A stretch of 64,000 bases of DNA, taken from NCBI GenBank assembly GCA_050249955.1, contig JBFWPN010000017.1, forward strand, positions 17,338 to 81,337, written 5' to 3'. Position numbers and translations under genes: made by a program. The DNA is from CAVVIG01 sp050249955 (GTDB lineage: Bacteria; Acidobacteriota; Vicinamibacteria; Vicinamibacterales; CAVVIG01). Below the pieces are notes generated by a model. It saw only the letters and a list, made by a program, of their open reading frames with translations, had not been told where the DNA came from and searched no databases. The first letter of the stretch is position 1; each line of letters opens with the position of its first letter. This document shows positions 42,543 to 49,795 of this stretch, one piece after another.

Positions 42543-43552
42543 AGTCGTGAGTCCCTTCCCGGCGCTGTCAGTCCGAAGTATTCATAGGCGCGTGGCGTCG
42601 CGACGCGACCCCGCGGCGTCCGATCCAGGAATCCGATCTGGATCAGGTATGGCTCGTAGATGTCCTCGATGGCGTCCCGCTCTTCGCTGATCGCCGCGGC
42701 GATGCTGTTGACACCAACCGGGCCGCCACCGAACTTGTCGATGATGGTGCGCAGCAGCTTGCGGTCGACTTCGTCGAAGCCGTACTCGTCCACTTCGAGC
42801 AGCCTCAGGGCCGCGTGCGCCACCTCAAGGGTAATCGTACCGTCGGCACGGACCTGCGCAAAATCGCGAACCCGCCGCAGCAGCCGGTTCGCGATCCGGG
42901 GTGTCCCGCGCGATCGGCGCGACACTTCCGAGGCGGCCGCCGGGTCGATCGGAACGCCGAGGATCCGCGCCGACCGGCGCACGATCTCGTCCATGTCGGC
43001 CGGCTCATAGAACTCGAGCCGGTGCACGATGCCGAACCGCGCACGGAGCGGCGAGGTCAGCAACCCGGCCCGGGTCGTCGCGCCAATCAGCGTGAACTTC
43101 TGGAGCGGCACCTTCACCGACCGGGCACTCGGCCCCTGCCCGATCATGATGTCGAGTTCGTAGTCCTCGAGGGCCGGATACAGGATCTCCTCGATGGCCG
43201 GGGACATCCGGTGAATCTCGTCGATGAAGAGCACCTCGCGCTCGGCGAGGTTCGTCAGGATTGCCGCCAGGTCGCCGGGCTTCTCCAGCACCGGCCCGGA
43301 GGTGGCGCGGACAGGCGCCCCCATCTCGTTCCCGATGACGTACGCGAGAGTGGTCTTTCCCAGCCCGGGCGGACCATAGAGCAGCACGTGGTCGAGGGCT
43401 TCCCCGCGCTGCCTCGCCGCGGCAATGGACACCTGCAGGTTCTCGCGCACGCGGTCCTGCCCGATGTAGTCGTCCAGGACGCGCGGACGCAGCCCCGCCT
43501 CGTACTGGGCGTCATCGTCGACCTTGGAGGCGGTCACGAGTCGGTCGTCCAT
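42536..43552 (-). CDS. ruvB: Holliday junction branch migration ATPase RuvB
   Basis: This 338-aa AAA+ motor drives branch migration as a ring bound by RuvA. Walker A is GPPGLGKTT, Walker B LFIDEIH, sensor 1 GATTRAG, and the C-terminal wing has FLDRTPRGR. Its ATG is 3 bp after the ruvA stop. The operon order is yebC-ruvC-ruvA-ruvB. Confidence 0.98.
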   Translation of the reverse strand: MDDRLVTASKVDDDAQYEAGLRPRVLDDYIGQDRVRENLQVSIAAARQRGEALDHVLLYGPPGLGKTTLAYVIGNEMGAPVRATSGPVLEKPGDLAAILTNLAEREVLFIDEIHRMSPAIEEILYPALEDYELDIMIGQGPSARSVKVPLQKFTLIGATTRAGLLTSPLRARFGIVHRLEFYEPADMDEIVRRSARILGVPIDPAAASEVSRRSRGTPRIANRLLRRVRDFAQVRADGTITLEVAHAALRLLEVDEYGFDEVDRKLLRTIIDKFGGGPVGVNSIAAAISEERDAIEDIYEPYLIQIGFLDRTPRGRVATPRAYEYFGLTAPGRDSRLW

Positions 43553-43555
43553 CGC

Positions 43556-44149
43556 TTACCTGGCCAGTTCCCGCAAGGCTTGCCGGAGCGTCTGCTCGAA
43601 GTCGCCGGCCTTCGCCTTGATGGCGGCGTCCACCGCCTTCTCCGCGAGCGGCCGATGGTAGCCCAGATTCACGAGCGCCGACAGCACGTCGTCCTTCAGA
43701 TCCGTCGGTTCGACGCTGCCGCCACCAGGGGCCTCCGTGTGGGCGGCGAGCGGCAGCCGATCCTTCAGTTCGAGCACGAGGCGCTCGGATGTCTTCTTGC
43801 CGACACCGGGTATGGCCGTCAGCCTGGCGAGATCGCCCCGCTGGATCGCCTTGACCAGGTCGTTCGGCTCGATGCCGGAGAGCACCGCAAGCGCCACCTT
43901 CGGGCCGATGCCGCTCACCGAGATGAGCCGCTCGAAGAGCTCCTGCTCGAGCCGCGTGGCAAACCCGTAGAGCAGGAGGGCATCCTCCCGCACGTGCGTG
44001 TGGATCCGCAGCGCAATCTCGGCTCCCGGCTCGCCGAGGCCGTAGAACGTGGAGAGCGGCACGGCGACGTCATAGCCGACGCCGTTGACGTCGACGATGA
44101 GGCGGTTCGGCTGCTTGTCGAAGATGCGGCCGCGGAGGTGAGCGATCAC
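43556..44149 (-). CDS. ruvA: Holliday junction DNA-binding protein RuvA
   Basis: This 197-aa tetramer-forming protein binds four-way junctions. The OB fold opens with IAHLRGRI, helix-hairpin-helix motifs are GIGPKVALAVLSG and IPGVGKKTSERLV, and the C-terminal RuvB-binding domain has LVNLGYHRPLAEKAV. The GTG at 44149 overlaps the ruvC stop (GTGA). A longer open frame upstream is the ruvC gene read in another register. Confidence 0.97.
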   Translation of the reverse strand: MIAHLRGRIFDKQPNRLIVDVNGVGYDVAVPLSTFYGLGEPGAEIALRIHTHVREDALLLYGFATRLEQELFERLISVSGIGPKVALAVLSGIEPNDLVKAIQRGDLARLTAIPGVGKKTSERLVLELKDRLPLAAHTEAPGGGSVEPTDLKDDVLSALVNLGYHRPLAEKAVDAAIKAKAGDFEQTLRQALRELAR

Positions 44150-44694
44150 GACCCTTCCGGCCTGAAGTGCCGCCAGTTCGTGGCGGCTTTCGAACGGGGT
44201 GCGGCGGGGACCACCACCCCCGCCGGGGCCAGTGAGTGACTGTGGCAGATGGCCACCGCCAGTGCGTCCGACGCGTCGAACGGCGTCGGCAGGTCGGCGA
44301 GGCCCAGAATCAGCTTCACCATCTGCTGCACCTGGTGCTTCTCGGCGCGGCCGTATCCGACCACCGCTCGCTTCACCTCTGCGGGGGTGTACTCGTAGAC
44401 GGGCCTGCCGGCCTGAACGGCTGCGAGCATCGCAACCCCGCGGGCGTGTCCGAGCTTCAGAGCACTTCTGGCGTTGCTGGCGTGAAAGAGGTTCTCGATG
44501 GCCACGCAGTCGGGCTGGCACTCGCCGAGGAGCGCGGCCAGCCCGGTGTGGATCGACAGGAGTTTCTCGGGGAACGACGCGGAGGCCGGCGTCCGGATGG
44601 CACCGCTGGTGATGATCCGGTGGCGTGCCCCGTCGGTCTCGACGCACCCGTAACCGGTGCGCTCCGACCCAGGGTCGATGCCGAAGATCTTCAT
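44146..44694 (-). CDS. ruvC: Crossover junction endodeoxyribonuclease RuvC
   Basis: This 182-aa resolvase cuts Holliday junctions. The active-site acids are Asp in FGIDPGSERTGYG, Glu in AIENLFHASN and the Asp pair in FDASDALAVA. A C-terminal tail of about 20 residues is species-specific. The ATG at 44694 gives the usual MKIFGIDPG start; the frame upstream runs into a REP-like hairpin. Confidence 0.97.
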   Translation of the reverse strand: MKIFGIDPGSERTGYGCVETDGARHRIITSGAIRTPASASFPEKLLSIHTGLAALLGECQPDCVAIENLFHASNARSALKLGHARGVAMLAAVQAGRPVYEYTPAEVKRAVVGYGRAEKHQVQQMVKLILGLADLPTPFDASDALAVAICHSHSLAPAGVVVPAAPRSKAATNWRHFRPEGS

Positions 44695-44734
44695 CCCTCG
44701 ACGAGGCTCGGGGTGCCCCTGAGCGTGCCGAAGG
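44695..44734. repeat. REP-like hairpin between yebC and ruvC
   Basis: CCCTCGACGAGGCTCGGGG and CCCTGAGCGTGCCGAAGGG are imperfect inverted arms around TGC. It shares the CCCTCGACG...CTCGGGG core with the element at 34924. It could lower or process the ruv transcript. Confidence 0.55.
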
Positions 44735-44735
44735 G

Positions 44736-45485
44736 TCACGCCAGCGAGGCCTCGATCTCCTTTTCCTCGATGTCGAAGTTCGACCAGACCTGACGCACGT
44801 CGTCGTGATCGTCGAGGACGTCCATCAGCTTGACCATCTGCTGCGCGGCCTTGCCTTCGAGCTTCAGGTAGTTCTGCGGAATCATCGAGATCTCGGCGGC
44901 GGCCGGTTCGATCCCGAGGGCCTTCACGGCGTCGAGCACGGCCTGGAAATCGGCGACGGACGAGAACACTTCCCAGTTCTCATCGTCGTCCGCGATGTCG
45001 TCGCCACCAGCCTCGAGGACGGCGTTCATCAGCACATCCTCGGCAACCTTGTCCTTGCCGACGACGATGTAGCCCTTCTTGGAGAACATCCAGGCCACCG
45101 CGTTCGTTTCCGCCAGGCTGCCGCCGTACTTCGTCAGCATGTGGCGGAGTTCGCCGACCGTGCGGTTCTTGTTGTCGGTGAGGACGTCGATGATGACGGC
45201 TGCGCCACCGGGGCCGTAGCCCTCGTACATCGCCTCTTCGTAGGACACACCCGGCTCTTCGCCCGTGCCGCGGCGAATGGCGCGCTTGATGTTGTCCGAG
45301 GGCATGTTGTTGGCCTTGGCCTCGGCGATGATCGTGCGCAGACGCGGGTTGGTGTCGGCGTCGCCACCGCCGTTGCGGGCCGCAACGGTCAGTTCCTTGA
45401 TGATGCGCGTGAACAGCTTGCCGCGCTTGGCGTCTGCCGCGCCCTTCTTATGCTTGATTGTGTGCCACTTTGAATGGCCGGACAT
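44736..45485 (-). CDS. yebC: YebC/PmpR family protein
   Basis: This 249-aa protein of the YebC/PmpR/TACO1 family is described as a transcription regulator and as a translation factor for proline-rich stretches. SGHSKWHTIKHKKGAADAKR is the typical start (shown as its first 20 residues) and NMPSDNIKRAIRRGTGE follows. The typical YEGYGPGG motif is intact. It commonly precedes ruvC in bacteria. The REP-like element lies just after its stop. Confidence 0.96.
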   Translation of the reverse strand: MSGHSKWHTIKHKKGAADAKRGKLFTRIIKELTVAARNGGGDADTNPRLRTIIAEAKANNMPSDNIKRAIRRGTGEEPGVSYEEAMYEGYGPGGAAVIIDVLTDNKNRTVGELRHMLTKYGGSLAETNAVAWMFSKKGYIVVGKDKVAEDVLMNAVLEAGGDDIADDDENWEVFSSVADFQAVLDAVKALGIEPAAAEISMIPQNYLKLEGKAAQQMVKLMDVLDDHDDVRQVWSNFDIEEKEIEASLA

Positions 45486-45530
45486 GTTGAAACCCTCGCT
45501 AAATCAACAAGATCGGGACCAGAAATCTTA

Positions 45531-46322
45531 TCACAGCCTCCGGGCGAGCATGATCCAGACGTCTGCCCGCGCGTCCCAGGGTCCGCCCCGGTAGTCGCCG
45601 AGCACCGCCTCCACCCGGAAGCCGGCCTTCTCGAGCCGCTTGGTGAAGGTCGGGATGGGCACCGTCCGGAACGTGAGATCGAAAGTGTGCTCGGTCATCT
45701 CACGCCCGCGGCGCTCGATGTAGGTCTGGTTGAAGATCGTGAGGTGCTTCTTGCGGTCCTGGCGGACCGACTCCACCAGCGTGAGGTGCGCCCCGCCCGC
45801 CGCCCGGCCTTTCAACTGGATCTGGTTGGAGTACTCGCGCCAGTTCGGCACGTCGGGCACCAGGTCCACGCCGAAGAGCCCGCCCGGGGCGAGGACGCTG
45901 GCGACCGACGCAAGCGTGGCATCGAGGTCCTTGTCGCGCACCAGCGACTGGAGGATGCCGTACGGGGCGAGGACGGTCCTGAAGCTGCCGGGGGCAAAGG
46001 GCAGGTAACGGATGTCGCCGCGCAGCAGGTGCAGCCGCTTCTTCTTCCGCCCACCCTCGCGCTTGCGCTGTGCGGCAAGCCGCTTCGCCGCCCTCGCGAG
46101 CATGGGGGCCGAGCGGTCGATGCCAACGACCGTGACGCCTGCCCTGGCCAGTGGCAGGGAGATGCGGCCGGTGCCACATCCGAGTTCGAGCACCGGCCCC
46201 TTCGCCTGGAGCGCCACGTTCCGCCAGAACGGGACGTCGCGCCGGCCGAGCGTCCGTGCATTCTCCCAGTCGTAGAACGGGGCGTACTCGTCCCACCCCT
46301 GCCAGCCCTCGCGCTTTACCAT
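45531..46322 (-). CDS. Class I SAM-dependent methyltransferase
   Basis: This 263-aa soluble methyltransferase has the SAM-binding motif LELGCGTGRISLPLA and acidic motif II GIDRSAPMLARA. Residues RKREGGRKKKR form a basic insert. The post-SAM GDIRYLPF and LAPGGLFGVDL segments are also family-typical. The substrate is unknown. It is a single gene; a TATGAT hexamer lies 9 nt upstream of the ATG. Confidence 0.88.
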   Translation of the reverse strand: MVKREGWQGWDEYAPFYDWENARTLGRRDVPFWRNVALQAKGPVLELGCGTGRISLPLARAGVTVVGIDRSAPMLARAAKRLAAQRKREGGRKKKRLHLLRGDIRYLPFAPGSFRTVLAPYGILQSLVRDKDLDATLASVASVLAPGGLFGVDLVPDVPNWREYSNQIQLKGRAAGGAHLTLVESVRQDRKKHLTIFNQTYIERRGREMTEHTFDLTFRTVPIPTFTKRLEKAGFRVEAVLGDYRGGPWDARADVWIMLARRL

Positions 46323-46331
46323 CGTCCCGCG

Positions 46332-46337
46332 ATCATA
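46332..46337 (-). promoter_or_regulatory. -10-like TATGAT before the methyltransferase gene
   Basis: TATGAT on the minus strand ends 9 nt before the ATG at 46322, with no clear ribosome-binding site between them. Confidence 0.35.
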
Positions 46338-46396
46338 AGAGGGATTGGAGCGCCGCGGGCGCGGACCCGTTGAATGAAGCCGCGGAACGGTCGTGG

Positions 46397-47140
46397 CTAG
46401 TCGGAAATCGCGAGTTCGCCTGGCACGATGGGACGCGTGCGCGGCAGCCGACCCAGGCGCGCCAGGTTTCCGATGAATGCGAGCACGCCCACGAAGACCA
46501 GGAGCTTGAACGCATCAGACGGACGGTTCTGGGGCAACGCCTTCCAGAGGAACCACAGGATGGGTTGGGCGATGGCCACCGCCCACACCGTGCCATAGAA
46601 GTAGCGGCGTTCGTGCCCCTCGCCCTTCGTCGAGGCCTTCACGCGCGGCAGTTGCCCGAAGGCCCCGAGCAGCCAGACGCTGCCGGCGAGCGGGAAGTAG
46701 CCCCACTGGTAGATCTGCTTCAGGTACCAGTGGCCGGTCACGATGGCGACCACCAGCCCCACGATGTTCAGGACCGCGAAGGCGACCGCCTCACCCCAGG
46801 CGAACGTGTAGCAGACCCGGCGATAGAGCGGGTTGGGCCGGTCCTCGGTGAACCGGATGATGTACGGCGCCGGCTCGCAGCCGGGCAGCCGCCCCCGCAG
46901 GCCGGCGATGCCGGTGCCGAGCAGGACCGCCCCGAGCCACAGGGCCATGCGGGTGTCGAACCCACGCTCGAACAGGTCGAAGGTGAGGGGACCTGGAGCG
47001 ATGAAGAACACGAAGATCCAGATCGGCCAGTGATTGAACCGGTAATGGAGCTTGTTCCGCGTCCTGATCTTGCGGTCGGTATCGAACTCGACTGGTATCG
47101 CCACGCCGGATGCCAGTTGTACCAGAGAGAGCCACGTCAC
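46397..47140 (-). CDS. Uncharacterised polytopic membrane protein
   Basis: I do not recognise this 247-aa protein. It has six or so hydrophobic helices, including WIFVFFIAPGPLTFDL, ALWLGAVLLGTGIAGL and AFAVLNIVGLVVAIVTGHWYL. A polar stretch CEPAPYIIRFTEDRPNPLY lies between helices 2 and 3. The GTG at 47140 has GAGG six bases upstream. It is divergent from the polysaccharide exporter (25 bp), so a surface role is possible but unproven. Confidence 0.75.
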   Translation of the reverse strand: MTWLSLVQLASGVAIPVEFDTDRKIRTRNKLHYRFNHWPIWIFVFFIAPGPLTFDLFERGFDTRMALWLGAVLLGTGIAGLRGRLPGCEPAPYIIRFTEDRPNPLYRRVCYTFAWGEAVAFAVLNIVGLVVAIVTGHWYLKQIYQWGYFPLAGSVWLLGAFGQLPRVKASTKGEGHERRYFYGTVWAVAIAQPILWFLWKALPQNRPSDAFKLLVFVGVLAFIGNLARLGRLPRTRPIVPGELAISD

Positions 47141-47150
47141 TCAAATCCTC

Positions 47151-47156
47151 TAGAAT
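47151..47156 (+). promoter_or_regulatory. -10-like TAGAAT before the polysaccharide operon
   Basis: TAGAAT lies 9 nt before the ATG of the exporter permease in a 25-bp divergent gap. A weak GGCGGG lies between the two. Confidence 0.4.
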
Positions 47157-47165
47157 TGGCGGGAC

Positions 47166-47942
47166 ATGGCGCACGCACCCGCGCGACGACGGCACTGGGG
47201 CGGCCTCGTGTGGACGCTGATCCGGACCGACTTCAAGGCGCGATACCACGGCACGCTCGGCGGGTTCGTCTGGGCGCTGCTGAAGCCCGCCGCCATGTTC
47301 ATCGTCCTGATGACGGTTTTCTCGCTGGTGTTCCCCGACAACGCCACGTACAAGCTGGACCTGCTGATCGGTCTCTTCCTGTACGACTTCTTCGCAGAAA
47401 CCACCAAGACCGGCATCACGGCCCTGCACGCGCGGGGCTACCTGCTGACCAAGGCCAGGTTCCCGTCGTGGATCCTGGTGGTCACCGCGCTGTCGAACCC
47501 GCTGCTCACGGTGAGCGTCTTCTGTGTGGCCGTGCTCACCTTCCTCGTCATGACCGGCACTCCTCCCGCATTCGCCTCGGTGCTGGCGCTGCTGGCATAC
47601 GTGGCGGCGATGGGACTGATTGCCGTGGGCATCGCCCTCGGCGGCAGCGTGCTGTTCCTGCGTTACCGGGACCTCAACCAGGTGTGGGACGTCATCACGC
47701 AGGCCGGCTTCTTCGTCGCGCCGGTGATCTATCCGATTGGTGTCATCCCGGAACGCTTCCACTTCTATCTCTATCTGTGGCCACCGACGGCCGTCATCGA
47801 GTTCGCGCGTGCGGCCATCGTCGACCGGCGACTCCCGAGCCTGGCGGGCCACGCGGACCTCGGCCTGCTCACGCTGGCGATCCTCGCCGGCGGTGCCGCC
47901 GTGTACCGGTGGCTCGCACCCAGGGCCGCGGAGTACCTGTGA
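47166..47942 (+). CDS. Polysaccharide ABC exporter permease (Wzm-like)
   Basis: This 258-aa inner-membrane permease of the ABC-2 type has six helices. RTDFKARYHGTLGGFVWALLKP is the typical start segment of TagG/Wzm/KpsM-like permeases (shown by its first 20 residues RTDFKARYHGTLGGFVWALL). LFLRYRDLNQVWDVITQAGFFVAPVIYP is the later signature block. It exports an undecaprenyl-linked glycan such as O-antigen or capsule. The next gene, its ATPase, overlaps by GTGA. The glycan structure is unknown. Confidence 0.93.
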   Translation: MAHAPARRRHWGGLVWTLIRTDFKARYHGTLGGFVWALLKPAAMFIVLMTVFSLVFPDNATYKLDLLIGLFLYDFFAETTKTGITALHARGYLLTKARFPSWILVVTALSNPLLTVSVFCVAVLTFLVMTGTPPAFASVLALLAYVAAMGLIAVGIALGGSVLFLRYRDLNQVWDVITQAGFFVAPVIYPIGVIPERFHFYLYLWPPTAVIEFARAAIVDRRLPSLAGHADLGLLTLAILAGGAAVYRWLAPRAAEYL

Positions 47943-48694
47943 CCGGGCGAGCGCTGATCGAGGCGCGGGACATCAGCAAGGCCTTCGTCATCCCGGCGGC
48001 GCGCACGACGACCGTGCGGGAGCACGCCTTCAACCTGTTCCGCGCGAGCCCGTCCGAACGCCTGCAGGTGCTGGACCGCGTGTCGCTCGAACTGCGGCAG
48101 GGCGACACCCTCGGCATCATGGGTCGAAACGGCTCCGGCAAGAGCACCCTGCTCAAGGTGCTCGCGGGCATCTTCCCGGCAGACACGGGGACGGTGCGAC
48201 GGTCGGCCGCCGTGACACCGGTGCTCGAGCTTGGCCTCGGATGGAACCCGGAGCTGGATGCCGTGGACAATGTGTTCCTGCTCGGGTCCGTGCTCGGACT
48301 CAGCCTGCACGAGATCAGGCAGGGGCTCGAGGAGATGCTGGCCTTCGCCGAGCTGGAGCGCTTCGCCGGGCTGCAATTGAAGTACTACTCGAGCGGCATG
48401 GCCTCGCGCCTGGCCTATGCCGTGGCCTTCCACGCCGTACGGGAGGTCCTGATCCTGGATGAGATCTTCGCCGTGGGCGATGCCGGATTCCGCGCCAAGT
48501 GCGAGGAGCGCTACCGCGCGCTCGCCGCCGCCGGCCATTCGATCATCATCGTCAGCCACGACATCCGCATCGTCGAACAGTTCTGCAGCCGTGCCGTCCT
48601 GCTCGATGCAGGCCGTGTCGTGGCGAACGGCACCCCTGCCGACATCACGCGCCGGTACCTGACGCTGGCCGGCGCACCCGCACCCTCTCACTGA
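47939..48694 (+). CDS. Polysaccharide ABC exporter ATPase (Wzt-like)
   Basis: This 251-aa ATPase has Walker A GRNGSGKST, signature YYSSGMASRL in place of LSGGQ, and Walker B EVLILDE. These are typical of Wzt/TagH/KpsT. It has no C-terminal carbohydrate-binding domain, as seen in the longer Wzt that recognises capped O-antigen. Chain-length control, if any, must come from elsewhere. The GTG at 47939 overlaps the permease stop. Confidence 0.94.
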   Translation: MTGRALIEARDISKAFVIPAARTTTVREHAFNLFRASPSERLQVLDRVSLELRQGDTLGIMGRNGSGKSTLLKVLAGIFPADTGTVRRSAAVTPVLELGLGWNPELDAVDNVFLLGSVLGLSLHEIRQGLEEMLAFAELERFAGLQLKYYSSGMASRLAYAVAFHAVREVLILDEIFAVGDAGFRAKCEERYRALAAAGHSIIIVSHDIRIVEQFCSRAVLLDAGRVVANGTPADITRRYLTLAGAPAPSH

Positions 48695-48706
48695 GTCGCG
48701 GCGATC

Positions 48707-49795
48707 ATGGCGGCTCCACGCGTTTCGATCGTCATCACCTGCCACAACCTCGGCGCGTTCCTCCCCGAGACGCTGGCCAGCATCGACGCCCAGACCTTCC
48801 GGGACGTCGAGATCTGCGTGGTGGACGATGGCTCCACGGATCCCGCAACCCTCGAAGCGCTCGAGGCGCTTCCATCCCGCATCGCGCTCGTCCGGTCCGA
48901 CAACAAGGGGCTCCCCGCCGCACGCAACCTCGGTGCCCGCCACACCGAGGGGGAGTTCATCTGCGCCGTGGACGCCGACGATGTGCTTGCCCCAACGCTG
49001 CTCGAGCGATCCCTCGAGCGGCTCGACGCGGAGCCTGGGCTGGCGTTCGTGTCGCATTGGCTCCGGGCATTCGGGGACGAGTCGTGGGAGTGGCGCCCGG
49101 ACCGATGCGACTTCCCGACACTGCTGGATATCAACACGGTGAACGGAGCGGCGCTGGTACGGCGGGCGGCTTTCGAGGCGGTTGGCGGTTGGGACGAGTC
49201 GATGCGCGACGGCGGCGAGGACTGGGAGTTCTGGATCCGCCTGGTGAAGCAGGGGCTGCCAGGGGCCATCATCCCGGAGGTGCTGTTCCACTACCGGCGG
49301 CGGGCCGACTCGATGAGTCGCACGAAGTTCGCGGGCGACGGTCACGCGCGCCTGTATCGGACCCTTGTCGAGAAACACACCGGCCTGTACGCCGGGCATC
49401 TCGCGATGCTTGCCGCGCAGCGTGAGGCCGATTCGGCCGCCTGCCGCAAGGCCTGCGACGAGCTCGACGAGCAGCTCGAGTTGCAGTTGGCCCCGGACCT
49501 GGCGCGGGTGCGCGACGATGTGGCTGACGCCCAACGCCAGCGGGCCGCGTCTGTCGAACGCGCCGCACTGGATGCGAGGGCGAGGCAGGTTGAGGTGCTC
49601 GAGTCGGCGGTCGAACGTCTGCGCGCCGAAGCGCGCGCGGTTCAGGATGAACTCACCAGCCTGACCGCCGCGCACGCACGCGCCGCACAGGAGGTGACGG
49701 CCCTGAGGCGGTCGTGGAGCTGGCGCGTGACCAGCCCGCTTCGCATGGTCGGTGCGTGGGCGATGGCCCTCGGCGGACGGGGCCGACGCCAGTGA
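48707..49795 (+). CDS. GT2 glycosyltransferase with C-terminal coiled coil
   Basis: This 362-aa enzyme has the GT-A fold. VSIVITCHNLGAFLPETL, the nucleotide-contact VVDDGSTDP and metal-binding CAVDADD are seen. The acid in GGEDWEFW and final YRRR complete the domain by about 205. From about 225 to 340 a coiled coil rich in Ala, Glu and Arg follows, then a basic SWSWRVTSPLR segment that may touch the membrane. It may be a chain-length or scaffold component; this is inference. It overlaps the next gene by GTGA. Confidence 0.9.
   Translation: MAAPRVSIVITCHNLGAFLPETLASIDAQTFRDVEICVVDDGSTDPATLEALEALPSRIALVRSDNKGLPAARNLGARHTEGEFICAVDADDVLAPTLLERSLERLDAEPGLAFVSHWLRAFGDESWEWRPDRCDFPTLLDINTVNGAALVRRAAFEAVGGWDESMRDGGEDWEFWIRLVKQGLPGAIIPEVLFHYRRRADSMSRTKFAGDGHARLYRTLVEKHTGLYAGHLAMLAAQREADSAACRKACDELDEQLELQLAPDLARVRDDVADAQRQRAASVERAALDARARQVEVLESAVERLRAEARAVQDELTSLTAAHARAAQEVTALRRSWSWRVTSPLRMVGAWAMALGGRGRRQ

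Noticed and set aside
46151..48694. An 847-codon frame fusing upstream sequence to the Wzt-like ATPase
   Set aside because: The first 595 codons are shadow of the permease and the minus-strand genes; the ATPase has a GTG start overlapping the permease stop.
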